From: Defluviicoccus sp.
GTDB lineage: Bacteria > Pseudomonadota > Alphaproteobacteria > MPNO01
Length of the DNA stretch: 49,114 nt
Assembly: GCA_028820505.1 (NCBI GenBank)
Contig: JAPPIT010000110.1
Coordinates: forward strand, 1 to 49,114
Direction: 5' to 3'
The position numbers were made by a program, and so were the translations under genes. Positions 8,255-17,505 of the stretch are shown piece by piece (positions within the stretch are counted from its first letter, which is position 1; the number at the start of each line of letters is the position of its first letter). The notes below the pieces were generated by a model. It was not told the DNA's origin, searched no databases, and worked only from the letters and a program-made list of their open reading frames with translations.

Positions 8255-9730
8255 TCAGCGGCCGGCGTCCCGCTTCTCCAGATCGTCGAGCATCGCGTGG
8301 ATGCGGTCGATGTGGGAGTCGGTGTCGTATGTCCGGTAGAACAGCGCCTGGGTGCGCATCGGATCGCCGGTATAGAACTGCTCGTAGAGCCGCTGGCGCC
8401 CGGCGAAGCTGGAGAGCGACGCATCGAAGGCGAGCCGCAAGAGCTTGATCCGCTCGGGCGAGCTCGCGTTGGCGGACTGGAAATACATCTCGACATTGTC
8501 GCGGAGCTCGCCCGCCACCTCGGCATAGGACGGCACGGCGACCATCCCGCCGGCGCCCAGCGTGTTCAGGATCTCGCATTGGCGGTTGTACATCTTCCAG
8601 TACATGCTCTGCCAGGTCTGCAGCGGGCGGGTGCCGGCGACCCAGGTGCCGAACTCGGTCTCGCGCGCCTCCGCCTCGGCCGCCACCCGGCAGGTGCGCG
8701 CGAACTCGGCGATGGCGATGGTCTCGGCGAGCTGCACCTGGACGGGGTTGTGGACATCGATTTTGGACGCCCGCGCCACGGCCAGCGTCAGCGCCATCAT
8801 GAACTCCGACTTCGACGTCGCGCGGACCACGGACTGCATCAGCGTGTTGGGCAGCGTGTGGGATTGCGGGTTGACCAGCTGGTCGAATTCCGGGTCGCGG
8901 TAGATGAAGGTCCGCTCCCACGGCACCGTCACGTCGTCGAAGATCACCAGCCCGTCGGACTCGTCGTATTGCAGCGACAGCGGATGGTCGAGCAGCGTCG
9001 GCGCGTTGGTCTGGGCCACCGGCGGGCGGCAGATGAAGCGGAGCCCCGGCGTCGACACCGGGATCGCGAAGCCGAAGGAGAACGCGGTCGTGTCGCGCAC
9101 GTCGTCCGACCAGCGCGACGCCGCCGGCATCACCAGGAGCTCGTCGGCGAGCGCGCAGAGCGTCGCCACCATGCGGGCGCCCCGGATCGTGAAGCCCGCG
9201 TCGGTCTCGCCCACGATCTGGGCGACCACCTCGGAGGTCTCCAGATGCGCCGGGCGGGAGCGGTCGACCTGCGGATTGACCAGCACGTGGGTGGTGATCA
9301 GGTCGTTCTCGCGCACGTGGCGGTGGAAGGCGCGGACGTTGTTGCCGCCCTCGAACGCCTCGCGGTCGAACCGTTCGCCCGCCGCGGCGTAGGCGGAGAT
9401 CATCACGTTCTTGAAGTCCGGCGAGCGGCCCAGCATGCCGCAGGACTCGTCCATCCAGACCTTGATCGCGTCGTTGCGCGCGACGACCTCGTCCTTGGTC
9501 CTCGGCTGGAGGTGCGTCATACCCACCGGATCGCCGGTGTCGGGCGACTCGTAGGTCATGATCTCGTGCAGCCCGGGCTCGTGCTGCAACTCCATCAGCC
9601 GCGCCATCGCCCGGGCGGCGCCGGCGAAGCGGGGGTCGCCGGCGATGTCCTTGACCCGCTCCCCTTCGATGGAGATGTCGCGGTCGTCCTTGAGCGCGTC
9701 CAGGAACTGCGCGGCGGTACGGATCGGCAC
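8255..9730 (-). CDS. HpaB/PvcC-family flavin-dependent monooxygenase, oxygenase component
   Basis: 491-residue member of the 4-hydroxyphenylacetate 3-hydroxylase family, FADH2-using enzymes that ortho-hydroxylate phenols and need a separate flavin reductase. The family layout is complete: N-terminal domain with TAAQFLDALKDDR, the acyl-CoA-dehydrogenase-like core with VNPQVDRSRP and HLETSEVVAQIVGETDAGF, and the C-terminal helical part. The start is GTG at 9730, two bases past the sulfatase stop, so the two are an operon. No flavin reductase is adjacent. The substrate is unknown. Confidence 0.9.
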   Translation of the reverse strand: MPIRTAAQFLDALKDDRDISIEGERVKDIAGDPRFAGAARAMARLMELQHEPGLHEIMTYESPDTGDPVGMTHLQPRTKDEVVARNDAIKVWMDESCGMLGRSPDFKNVMISAYAAAGERFDREAFEGGNNVRAFHRHVRENDLITTHVLVNPQVDRSRPAHLETSEVVAQIVGETDAGFTIRGARMVATLCALADELLVMPAASRWSDDVRDTTAFSFGFAIPVSTPGLRFICRPPVAQTNAPTLLDHPLSLQYDESDGLVIFDDVTVPWERTFIYRDPEFDQLVNPQSHTLPNTLMQSVVRATSKSEFMMALTLAVARASKIDVHNPVQVQLAETIAIAEFARTCRVAAEAEARETEFGTWVAGTRPLQTWQSMYWKMYNRQCEILNTLGAGGMVAVPSYAEVAGELRDNVEMYFQSANASSPERIKLLRLAFDASLSSFAGRQRLYEQFYTGDPMRTQALFYRTYDTDSHIDRIHAMLDDLEKRDAGR

Positions 9731-9732
9731 GG

Positions 9733-11367
9733 TCAGGGCCGCTCCGCGAAGGGCTTGCCGAACGCCGCTTCGTATTCCGCCTCGTCCCAGAAACCGATCA
9801 GGATGCCGGGCGGCTCCACCGCGGCGGTCATCCGCTCGATGGTCTCGGGCTCCAGCGTGATCCGGCAATGGTGCTGCCGCGCCCAGGCGAACAGCGCCTC
9901 GTGCAGCCGCGCGCGGACCGCCTCGTGTTCCGGCTGCGCGCTCGCGCCGAGATCCTTCAGCTCGTCGGGGTCGGCCTCGAGGTCGAACAGCATCGGGCGG
10001 AACCCCTCGGCATGGATGTATTTCCACCGCTCGTCGCGGATCATCAGCAGCCGGGCGTCCTCCTGCGCGTTGCCGATGGCCGTGCGCGCCGGCCGGGTGG
10101 CGTAGTCGTATTCGGAAATCGCGTAGCGCCGCCACTCCCGGGGCGGGTCCGCGGAATGCAGCAGCGGGTCGAGCGCGCGGCCCTCGATGATGTGCGGCAG
10201 GTCGCGCCCGCCGTGATAGCGGAGGAAGGTCGGCGCGAGGTCGATGCACTCGACGAGCTCGTCCCGCGCCATGCCGCGCGTGGCGTCCGCCTCGTCGCGC
10301 GGATCGTAGACGATCAGCGGCACCTTCACCGAGGCGTCGTGGAACAGATCCTTCTCGCCCATCCAGTGATCGCCCAGATAGTCGCCGTGGTCGGAGGTGA
10401 ACACGATCATCGTGTTCTCCATCAGCCCGCGTTCCTCCATCCAGGCGAAGAGGCGTCCCATCTGGTCGTCGATCTGCTTGACCAGGCCCATATAGGCCGG
10501 GATCACCCGCTCGCGCACTTCCTGGCGCGAAAAGGTGCGGCAGACCCGCGACTCGATGTAGGCGCGGAAGACCGGGTGGTCGGTCTCGCGCTCCTCGTCG
10601 GTGCGCACCGCCGGCAGGACGTGCTCCTTGCCGTACATGTCGTGGTAGGGCGCGGGCACGATATAGGGCCAGTGCGGCTTGATGTAGGAGAGGTGGCAGA
10701 GCCAGGGCGCGTCGCCGGCCCGGTCCATGAAGTCGATCGCCCGCCCGGTCATGTAGGGTGTCTCGGAATGCTCCTCGGCGATGTCGGCCGGAAGGTTGGC
10801 GTATTTCAGCAGCCAGCCCGACCGCCGATCGCCGTCCGCGTCGATCGCCGCGTTGGCGTGCTCCTCCCACGGGTTGGGCGCGTTCACCCCCTGCTCCCTC
10901 AGCCAGTCGTTGTAGTCCGGGTCGGGATCGAGCGGGCCGTAGGGGTGGAGCCCGTCGTCGCGCTCGAACGGCTCGAAGCCGCACTCGGAGATGCTGACGC
11001 CGATGGCAGAATCGGGGTCGATCCCGAGCCATTCCATCCCGCGCGTGTCGGGGATCATGTGGGTCTTGCCCACCAGCGCGGGCGTCACGCCGATCTCGCG
11101 CAGATGGTCGCCCAGCGTCGGTTCGCCGACGCGCAGCGGAAAGCCGTTCCAGGTCACCCCGTGCGAGCGGCAGTAGCGCCCGGTATAGGACGACATGCGC
11201 GACGGGCCGCAGAACGGCGACTGCACGTAGGCGTTGGTGAACCGCACCCCGCGCCCGGCCAGGCGGTCGAGATGGGGCGTGTGCAGATGGGGATGGCCGT
11301 AGCAGGAGAGGTAATCCCAGCGAAGCTGGTCGGCCATGATCCAAAGAACGTTGCGCGCTTCGCCCAT
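9733..11367 (-). CDS. Sulfatase-superfamily hydrolase (phosphonate monoester hydrolase/sulfatase type)
   Basis: 544-residue alkaline-phosphatase-superfamily enzyme. The formylglycine-forming motif CGPSR is at residues 53-57; Asp13 in MADQ and the FTSDHGDYLGDH segment supply metal ligands. Length and C-terminal extension fit the phosphonate monoester hydrolase / arylsulfatase group rather than choline sulfatase. There is no signal peptide, so a cytoplasmic enzyme is expected. It needs an FGE-type maturase, not seen here. The gene sits 2 bp upstream of the HpaB-like gene, which suggests release and then hydroxylation of one aromatic compound (inference). Confidence 0.9.
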   Translation of the reverse strand: MGEARNVLWIMADQLRWDYLSCYGHPHLHTPHLDRLAGRGVRFTNAYVQSPFCGPSRMSSYTGRYCRSHGVTWNGFPLRVGEPTLGDHLREIGVTPALVGKTHMIPDTRGMEWLGIDPDSAIGVSISECGFEPFERDDGLHPYGPLDPDPDYNDWLREQGVNAPNPWEEHANAAIDADGDRRSGWLLKYANLPADIAEEHSETPYMTGRAIDFMDRAGDAPWLCHLSYIKPHWPYIVPAPYHDMYGKEHVLPAVRTDEERETDHPVFRAYIESRVCRTFSRQEVRERVIPAYMGLVKQIDDQMGRLFAWMEERGLMENTMIVFTSDHGDYLGDHWMGEKDLFHDASVKVPLIVYDPRDEADATRGMARDELVECIDLAPTFLRYHGGRDLPHIIEGRALDPLLHSADPPREWRRYAISEYDYATRPARTAIGNAQEDARLLMIRDERWKYIHAEGFRPMLFDLEADPDELKDLGASAQPEHEAVRARLHEALFAWARQHHCRITLEPETIERMTAAVEPPGILIGFWDEAEYEAAFGKPFAERP

Positions 11368-11522
11368 CGTCGTGTCTCCGAGTGCAGGCGGGGGAGGTCT
11401 TCTCGCCGGGCGGTGCCGTCGGACCCGGGCGGAAGATCGCGGATCGGTGGACGAAGGTCAAACCGGCGCCGGCTCCCGGTAGGGACAATCGACGATCGGC
11501 GGCCCGACGGTCGCCCGGACCG

Positions 11523-11822
11523 CTAATCGGCCTCCGGCGGATCGAGCGGGATGGCGGATTCAAGCAGGGCAATCAACGCAGGCAAGTCCTCCCTTACCGT
11601 CTTCCAGACGATATCGAGGTTAACGTCGAAGTAGGCGTGCACGAGCCGATTGCGCATCCCGACGATCCGCTCCCACGGCATCTCCGGCAAACGCCGGCGC
11701 GCAGGTTCCGAAACACGGGTCGCCGCCTCTCCGACGATCTCGATGTCCTTGACCAGCGAAAGGACCGGTTGGCGGTCGGTGTCCAGCATGTGCCTCAATC
11801 GGTTCTCATCGTGCCTGCGCAT
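11523..11822 (-). CDS. hepT: HepT-like RNase toxin (DUF86), internally shortened
   Basis: 99-residue DUF86/HepT protein with the Rx4HxY motif RNRLVHAY that forms the RNase site and is the target of MntA AMPylation. Most relatives carry about 20 more residues between RLRHMLD and TDRQ. Here the two are fused directly, as if helix sequence between two similar LD-containing segments had been lost in frame. It may therefore be impaired. It overlaps the mntA gene's 3' end by 17 bp. The 155 bp downstream of the sulfatase gene start (11368-11522) show nothing recognisable. Confidence 0.8.
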   Translation of the reverse strand: MRRHDENRLRHMLDTDRQPVLSLVKDIEIVGEAATRVSEPARRRLPEMPWERIVGMRNRLVHAYFDVNLDIVWKTVREDLPALIALLESAIPLDPPEAD

Positions 11823-12114
11823 ACTGGACTTCCGCCGTGTCGAGGACTTCCTGGCGGAAATAGCGGCTCAAATCCTCGGGGGTGCGCATGGCCACCTTAC
11901 GACCCGAAAACAGCGTCGATAGCTCGATCTCCATTCCCGCGATGCCCAGCAGGCCAGGGACGCGGTCGGGCACGAACTCGACTAGCACGTCGACATCGCT
12001 CTCGGGACCGAAATCGTCCCGCAACGCCGAGCCGAAGATTGCAAGCCGCCGAATCCCGTGCGCCCGACAGAAAACGGCCAGTTCGGTCTTCGGAACCGAC
12101 AGTTTGGGGTTCAT
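11806..12114 (-). CDS. mntA: MntA-like minimal nucleotidyltransferase antitoxin
   Basis: 102-residue MNT-domain protein. The nucleotidyltransferase signature is complete: GSALRDDFGPESDVDV gives the GSx10DxD pattern, followed by the third acidic region near VEFVPD and GMEIELSTLF. In MntA-HepT systems this enzyme adds AMP groups to HepT and blocks its RNase activity. The start ATG overlaps the stop of the 62-codon upstream gene (ATGA), and the end overlaps hepT. The three form a tight unit. Confidence 0.88.
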   Translation of the reverse strand: MNPKLSVPKTELAVFCRAHGIRRLAIFGSALRDDFGPESDVDVLVEFVPDRVPGLLGIAGMEIELSTLFSGRKVAMRTPEDLSRYFRQEVLDTAEVQYAQAR

Positions 12115-12299
12115 GTCTCCAACACCCGACTAGCGCCGACGTGGAATCCGGCGGCCTTCAATTCCTGCACGAGCTTCATCTTCCAGCCGTTCGCGACGCG
12201 TTCCAGCTCCAGGCCGGGCTGGCCGATGGGCCCGAAGCTCTCCTTGCGGGCGCGCCTCCTCTTGAGGTCGTCGGTCGGCAGGTCGGCGTTCATCTGCAC
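12111..12299 (-). CDS. Small hypothetical protein upstream of mntA
   Basis: 62-residue basic protein, not recognised. It has a charged N-terminal stretch (DLKRRRARKES) and an amphipathic C-terminal half. It is translationally coupled to mntA by a four-base ATGA overlap, which is the main reason to regard it as real. It could be the leftover 3' end of a longer gene, or a small accessory member of the toxin-antitoxin unit. Confidence 0.4.
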   Translation of the reverse strand: MQMNADLPTDDLKRRRARKESFGPIGQPGLELERVANGWKMKLVQELKAAGFHVGASRVLET

Positions 12300-12404
12300 C
12301 CCGCCCTATCGCTCCGCTGTGCCACTATTACTCCCGGTCGCCGGGCCTGCGGTCGGATCGCGGACCCGCCGCATGCCTCGGAAACCAATACCAATTGCTA
12401 CGGC

Positions 12405-13523
12405 TCAGGTCGAGATGCCGCGCCCGGCGAACCCGTGCTCCAGAAGGCGGAGAAAACTGTCCCGGTCGATATCGCCGAGGCCCATCTTCGCGAGCGTCAG
12501 CCCCTCGGAACGGAAGTCGCGTTCCATGATCACCGACGCGAGGTGGATGACGTGGTCGATGATCGGCGTGGGCACGCCGGCGACGCGCCCGAGCTCGGAA
12601 TAGATCAGGTGGCCGTAGGGCACGTCCTCGAGCAGGTATCGGTGCCGGAGGCTGGTCGGCGCCATGATCCATTTGTCCGGCTCGCTCTGGTGGAACGCCT
12701 CGTAGGATAGCCCCGAGGCGCCGGCCTCGTCGGTGGTGTAGCCCATGCGCCAGAACAGCTCGACGAAGGGCATGGTCCTGGCGTCGAGCGCCTCGGCGAC
12801 GGCGAGACGCTCTCGGTCGACGGCGTCGATCAGCCGTCCGACCGACGGCGTGATGCCGTCGTAATAGTGCCGGAAGTCGCCGCCGGTCGCCTCGATCCGC
12901 CCCGCGTTGCAGAGCACGGCGGGCGGGTGGTGGATCGCGTTGCCGTAGGGGAACACCGTCTCCAGCACGTTGGCGAAGGGCTGCACCGACGGGTAGACGG
13001 TCTTCACCACCTCGTGGAGCCGCCCCGTCTCCTTTCCGGGAAAGCCGCCGAAGACCATGAAATCCGACACCCGTGAAATCCGGCACTTGGTGGGCTCGAT
13101 GCGGCGGCAGAGATAGGGCAGCGTCGCGGTCTCGCAGAACACCGGATGCTCGATTCCGTGCTCCCGCAGCACATGCGGGATGAGCAGGAGCGTGTGGCCG
13201 GGCGAGACGAAGAGCACCTGGTCTTCCCTCAGGTGGGGCGCGGCGGCGGAAACCCATTTCTCGTGCAGATGGGCGGGGCTCACGATCATCACGACTTCCG
13301 CGCCGTCCATCGCCGCTTCCGCGTCGCCGGTGATCGTCGGAATCGGCGCGAACCCGTCCCCGAACGGGGCGGTGTAGTGGATACCGCCGATCTCTTGCAG
13401 CGGCGCCAGCGCATCCGCGTCCTGGCTGTAGAGCCGGATCTCGAACCCGAGCGTCGTCAGGTGCGCCGCCGCCGACGTGCCGCCCCCGCCGGCGCCGAAA
13501 ATCGCGATCCGCTCGACCGTCAT
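12405..13523 (-). CDS. NAD(P)-dependent octopine/opine dehydrogenase-family protein
   Basis: 372-residue two-domain dehydrogenase. The N-terminal Rossmann fold carries GAGGGGTSAAA at residues 10-20; the C-terminal octopine-dehydrogenase domain (pfam02317) has the conserved NAIHHPPAVLCNAGRIE containing the catalytic His. Such enzymes reductively couple an amino acid to a 2-oxo acid or run the reverse reaction. Relatives in alphaproteobacteria are often uncharacterised. It is divergent from the VOC gene; the 146-bp gap between them (13524-13669) should hold both promoters. Confidence 0.85.
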   Translation of the reverse strand: MTVERIAIFGAGGGGTSAAAHLTTLGFEIRLYSQDADALAPLQEIGGIHYTAPFGDGFAPIPTITGDAEAAMDGAEVVMIVSPAHLHEKWVSAAAPHLREDQVLFVSPGHTLLLIPHVLREHGIEHPVFCETATLPYLCRRIEPTKCRISRVSDFMVFGGFPGKETGRLHEVVKTVYPSVQPFANVLETVFPYGNAIHHPPAVLCNAGRIEATGGDFRHYYDGITPSVGRLIDAVDRERLAVAEALDARTMPFVELFWRMGYTTDEAGASGLSYEAFHQSEPDKWIMAPTSLRHRYLLEDVPYGHLIYSELGRVAGVPTPIIDHVIHLASVIMERDFRSEGLTLAKMGLGDIDRDSFLRLLEHGFAGRGIST

Positions 13524-13669
13524 GCTGCCCCCTCTTCACCCATGGGCGGGAACCCAACGGTGCCCAAACAGCCGGGCATGTTCAACAACCGTGCCGTCGC
13601 GCGCGGCCCGCTTGCCGATGCCGGGAATAGCCGCCACGATGTCCCCAACGGCAAAGAGAGGCCGAAACC

Positions 13670-14902
13670 ATGCCATCCAACGATCCAACCGCGCCGCCCC
13701 TCGTGTTCAGCCATTTCGGCTACTACACCGACGATTACGACCGCGCCGTCGATTTCTGGACGAACGCGTTCGGCTTCGGCATCAGCGACCATGGCCGGTT
13801 TGCCAAGCAGCAAATCTGCTTCATGACCCGCCGCCCGTTCGAGCACCACCAGCTCGTCGCGATCAGCGGGCGCGATCCGGCGCATCCGACGACCGTCGCC
13901 GATCTCGGCTTCCTGGCGCCGAGCCTGGCGGAGCTCAAGCGCATCGCGTCCCTGCTGTCCGACGAGCCGGACGTGAGCGGCGTCACGGCGGTCGACCACG
14001 GCGTATCCTGGACGCTCCATTTCAGGGACCCGACGGGAATCCCGGTCACGATCGACGTCGACACCGGCTGGTTCGTCCCGCAGCCCCGGGCTTGGCCGCT
14101 CGACCTGGACGCGGACGACGAAACGATCCGCTCGACGACGCTGGATCGCTGCAAGGGTCTGGACGGCTTCCGCGCCCGCGGGGCGTGGCGGGCGGAGATC
14201 GAGACCGCGCTGGCCGCGAGCGGCAAGCTGCAGCGGCAGGCGACGCCCTCGGTCGGCCCCGCCCCGGCGGGCGCCGGACCGGTGTTCCGCAACGACTTCG
14301 ATACCGCACGATCCGCGCCGTTCCCGTCCGTCTCGATGTTCCGCGTCGGCATGGAAGCGATCGACCTCGACGCCCTCGCCTCCTTCTATGTCGACGAGCT
14401 GGGGTACCTCGTCACCGGGCGCGGGCGGCGGCCGGCGGTGGGCGAGGTGCCGGCGGCCGACATCGTCTACCTCACCCGCGACCCGGGCCAGATCGCCCAG
14501 ATCGTGCTGGCGGCGGGACGCCCGGCGGACGTGCCGAGCAGCATCAACCAGGTGACCTTCCGGGTGCCGTCGATCCCGGCGCTCCGCGGCGTTTGCGACC
14601 GGATGTACGCCCATCCGGAGGTCGACGATTATCGCCCGGTCGATCACGGCAATTCCTTCTCGCTCTACTGCAACGACCCCGAGGGCAACGTCATCGAGCT
14701 CAGCCGGGAGTCCGACTGGTACACCCCGGCGCCGAGCGCCTGGCCGCTCGACCTCTCGCTGTCGGACGAGGAAATACTTCGCGTGTCCGAGGAGCGCTGC
14801 CACTCGGTGCCCGGCTTCATGATGCGGGCCGACTGGAAGGCGCTCGCAAGAGCGCAGCTACTCGACGCGGGACGGCTGGAGGCCGAAGACTTCAGCGGTT
14901 AA
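13670..14902 (+). CDS. Tandem VOC-superfamily (glyoxalase/extradiol dioxygenase-like) protein
   Basis: 410-residue protein with two related halves. Each begins with a vicinal-oxygen-chelate domain (about residues 11-130 and 225-345) and ends with a matching tail: PRAWPLDLDADDETIRSTTL in the first and PSAWPLDLSLSDEEILRVSE in the second. This points to an internal duplication. Candidate metal residues include the first-half HFGYYTDD and second-half DPEGNVIELS segments. The start has a GAGAGG ribosome site 9 bases upstream. The neighbouring flavin enzymes suggest aromatic degradation, but the reaction is unknown. Confidence 0.85.
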   Translation: MPSNDPTAPPLVFSHFGYYTDDYDRAVDFWTNAFGFGISDHGRFAKQQICFMTRRPFEHHQLVAISGRDPAHPTTVADLGFLAPSLAELKRIASLLSDEPDVSGVTAVDHGVSWTLHFRDPTGIPVTIDVDTGWFVPQPRAWPLDLDADDETIRSTTLDRCKGLDGFRARGAWRAEIETALAASGKLQRQATPSVGPAPAGAGPVFRNDFDTARSAPFPSVSMFRVGMEAIDLDALASFYVDELGYLVTGRGRRPAVGEVPAADIVYLTRDPGQIAQIVLAAGRPADVPSSINQVTFRVPSIPALRGVCDRMYAHPEVDDYRPVDHGNSFSLYCNDPEGNVIELSRESDWYTPAPSAWPLDLSLSDEEILRVSEERCHSVPGFMMRADWKALARAQLLDAGRLEAEDFSG

Positions 14903-15885
14903 CCGGCGGCGAATTCCCGCAGCACCCGGAACGCGAGCGCGCGGCTTTCCGGCGATCCGCTGATCTGGATGACGGGTTCGGCGACGCCGGTTTCGAGATA
15001 GGCGGCGAGCCGGTCGCGGCAGTTGCGGACCGTCCCGCCGACCGCGAAGGCGTCCACCGCATCGTCGGGAACGAGGCTCTTCGCGGTTTCCATGTCCCGT
15101 TCCGCGACGGCGGCGACGATCGCCTCGTGGTCGATGGGCAGGCCCGACGAGCGGATGTTTTCCGCCATCGCGCGGTTGCGGAAAAGAAAGGCGAGCCGAC
15201 CGCGCAGGAAATCGACGGCCTCGCGCCCGTCGGCGGAGACTGAGAAATAGAGAAACGCCGCGTTCCGGACCTCCGCCGGGTCGCGGCCGGCCGTTCGCGC
15301 GCCGTCGGCGATCCGTCCGAGGCTGTACTTCACGTGCCGGACGGTGAGCCCGCCGGACAGCACCACCCCGTCCGCGATCCGCCCGGTGAGCCGCAGCATC
15401 TGCGGCCCCGTCGCGGCGATATAGATCGGGATCGGGTGCGACGGGGAAAACGACATCCGGGCGCCGGAGAGGCGGAAGAAGTCTCCGTCATAGTCGACCG
15501 CCTCGCCGGTCCACAGCGCGCGCAGGCATTCGACGAATTCCCGGACGGCGCGAACCGGCTTGACGGGCTCCACGCCGGATTCGCCCAGGAACAGCGGATT
15601 GCCCACGCCGACCGCGACGCCGACGCGTCCGGGCGCCACATCCGCCAAGGTCGCGAGCGACATCGCCGTCGGCATCGGGTGCCACAGATAGGGGCTGATG
15701 GCCGTCGGGATCACCGTCGCGGTCTCGGTCGACATCGCGTAGGCGGTGCAGGCGACGACCGCCTCGCGATAGCCCATATGCTCCGCCATCCAGATCCGGT
15801 CCGCGCCCGCCTCCTCCGCCCTGCGGACGACTTCGAGCGAGTCGGAGAGACGGTCGAAACCGTCGAAGCGAATCCCGAGTCCCAT
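14899..15885 (-). CDS. LLM-class flavin-dependent oxidoreductase
   Basis: 328-residue luciferase-like (bacterial luciferase / F420-type TIM barrel) oxidoreductase. Typical segments are GADRIWMAEHMGYREAV, VGVGNPLFLGESGV and PIYIAATGPQMLRLTGRIADG. Its ATG overlaps the stop of the upstream FAD monooxygenase gene (TAATG), so the two are coupled. Its stop codon overlaps that of the convergent VOC gene inside the palindrome GGTTAACC. Cofactor (FMN or F420) and substrate are not determined. Confidence 0.9.
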   Translation of the reverse strand: MGLGIRFDGFDRLSDSLEVVRRAEEAGADRIWMAEHMGYREAVVACTAYAMSTETATVIPTAISPYLWHPMPTAMSLATLADVAPGRVGVAVGVGNPLFLGESGVEPVKPVRAVREFVECLRALWTGEAVDYDGDFFRLSGARMSFSPSHPIPIYIAATGPQMLRLTGRIADGVVLSGGLTVRHVKYSLGRIADGARTAGRDPAEVRNAAFLYFSVSADGREAVDFLRGRLAFLFRNRAMAENIRSSGLPIDHEAIVAAVAERDMETAKSLVPDDAVDAFAVGGTVRNCRDRLAAYLETGVAEPVIQISGSPESRALAFRVLREFAAG

Positions 15886-17492
15886 TAGCGACCTTTCGCC
15901 TTTCCCGTCCCGAATTGCCCCCGTGCGGCGCCGCACACGCAGTCGATCAGCGCGGCCGGGTCGTCCGGCGGCATATCGCTCCGCCACGCGACATGACCGT
16001 CCGGGCGGACGAGAACCAGCCGCCGGCCATAGAGCTCCGCGGCCTCCGGACGGTCGATGTCGACAACCTCCAGGGGAACGCTCGCCCTGGCCGCGGCCGC
16101 GGCGACCGGCGAGACGTCGGGCGGCGCGGCGCCGAAGCGCACCAGAACGAACCCACCGCCGAACAGGTCCAGCATCGACTGCCCTTCCGCGATCCAGCAA
16201 TGGGGCGCGCGAGTCCCCGGCCTCGCCGAGGGAAGCAACGCGTCCGCCCCTTCCGGCGGCGGCGTCCCGTCCGGAACGCAGATCGGCGATTCCTCGTAGC
16301 AGAACTGCGCGCGGAGCTGTTCCGGCAGGGTCAGCGCGAGCAGGATATCTGGATCGTCCTCGAACGCCCGGCGGAACGCCTCCCCTCCGGGCAACGCGGC
16401 GAGGGCGTCGTAGGTCCGGGTCGAGAGTTCCACGATGCGCTCGGCGATCGGTTTCGATTCCGTCTGGTAGGAGTCGAGGAGTCCGCCCCCGCCCCACCCG
16501 TCGAGCAGGGCGGCGAGCTTCCATGCGAGATTGACGGTCTCGCACACGCCGATATGCATTCCGGCGCCGCCGGTGGGCGACGCCTCGTGCGCCGCGTCGC
16601 CCGCGATCAGCACCCGTCCGCTGCGGAAGGAGCGCGCGACGAAATCCCGCCGTTCCCACGGGGACACGTCGAGGATCTCGTACTCGAAGTCGCGGCCCGC
16701 GAGCTTGCGGAGATAGGAGTGCCCTGCGAGGTCCGGCGCGGAATCGTGGAAAACCGACAATCGCCACAACTCCCTGCCGTCGATCCCGATCGCCTCGCCC
16801 CAGCACCCGTCCTCGTCGAAACAGCGGAAGAACCGGGCCCAGCCCTTGTCGTGCATCTCCATGAACCGGGGCGAGCGGAAGAAGATGTTGACGCTCCTCG
16901 CGATGGTTCCCTGCCCGTCGAGCGGAATTCCGAGCTCCCGCCGGACGGTTCCGCCGGCGCCGTCGCAGCCCACGAGATACCGGGCGGACACGGTCCCGGG
17001 CTCTCCCGAGCGTGAGTCGACGACATGGGCGCGGACTCCCTCCCCGTCCTGCTCGAAGCTTTCGAGCCGCGTGCCGTATCGGAGCGTCACCCCGTCCACC
17101 GACCGCGCCTTCTCGGCGAGCAGCGGGTCGAAATAGATCTGCGGGCAAGTGGCCGAGCCTTCCGGCGAGTAGTCGATCCGTCCTTCGCGTTCCCGGTAGG
17201 ACGGTATCGGGAGCCGGGCCAGCTCGCGGCCGGTCATCGATTCGACATAGACGAAATCCGAGGGGTGGGTATCCGACCACGCCGCGCCGCGCACCTTCTC
17301 CGCGATCCCCCAGCGCCGGCAGAACTCCATGTTGCGGCTGCTGACGCCGCTCATCCGCGGCACGCGGGGATGGCCCCGGTGCTGTTCGACCAGGATGCAG
17401 GCCACCCCGCGCAGCCCGAGCTCGATTGCCAGCGCGAGGCCGACCGGGCCGGCTCCGACGATCGCGACCTGGGTTTCCGCGTTCTTCGTCAA
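15885..17492 (-). CDS. FAD-dependent aromatic hydroxylase (PheA/TfdB/MhpA family)
   Basis: 535-residue class A flavoprotein monooxygenase. The dinucleotide-binding GAGPVG is at residues 13-18, the DG motif is in YLVGCDGAGGTVRRELG, and the GD motif is in LIAGDAAHEASPTGGAGMHIG. A C-terminal thioredoxin-like domain (about 410-530) is typical of the phenol hydroxylase branch. It hydroxylates an aromatic ring using NAD(P)H and O2. It is coupled to the LLM gene downstream and lies 13 bp after the stop of the acyl-CoA dehydrogenase gene on the same strand. Confidence 0.9.
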   Translation of the reverse strand: MTKNAETQVAIVGAGPVGLALAIELGLRGVACILVEQHRGHPRVPRMSGVSSRNMEFCRRWGIAEKVRGAAWSDTHPSDFVYVESMTGRELARLPIPSYREREGRIDYSPEGSATCPQIYFDPLLAEKARSVDGVTLRYGTRLESFEQDGEGVRAHVVDSRSGEPGTVSARYLVGCDGAGGTVRRELGIPLDGQGTIARSVNIFFRSPRFMEMHDKGWARFFRCFDEDGCWGEAIGIDGRELWRLSVFHDSAPDLAGHSYLRKLAGRDFEYEILDVSPWERRDFVARSFRSGRVLIAGDAAHEASPTGGAGMHIGVCETVNLAWKLAALLDGWGGGGLLDSYQTESKPIAERIVELSTRTYDALAALPGGEAFRRAFEDDPDILLALTLPEQLRAQFCYEESPICVPDGTPPPEGADALLPSARPGTRAPHCWIAEGQSMLDLFGGGFVLVRFGAAPPDVSPVAAAAARASVPLEVVDIDRPEAAELYGRRLVLVRPDGHVAWRSDMPPDDPAALIDCVCGAARGQFGTGKAKGR

Positions 17493-17505
17493 TGCCGGGG
17501 CCCGG

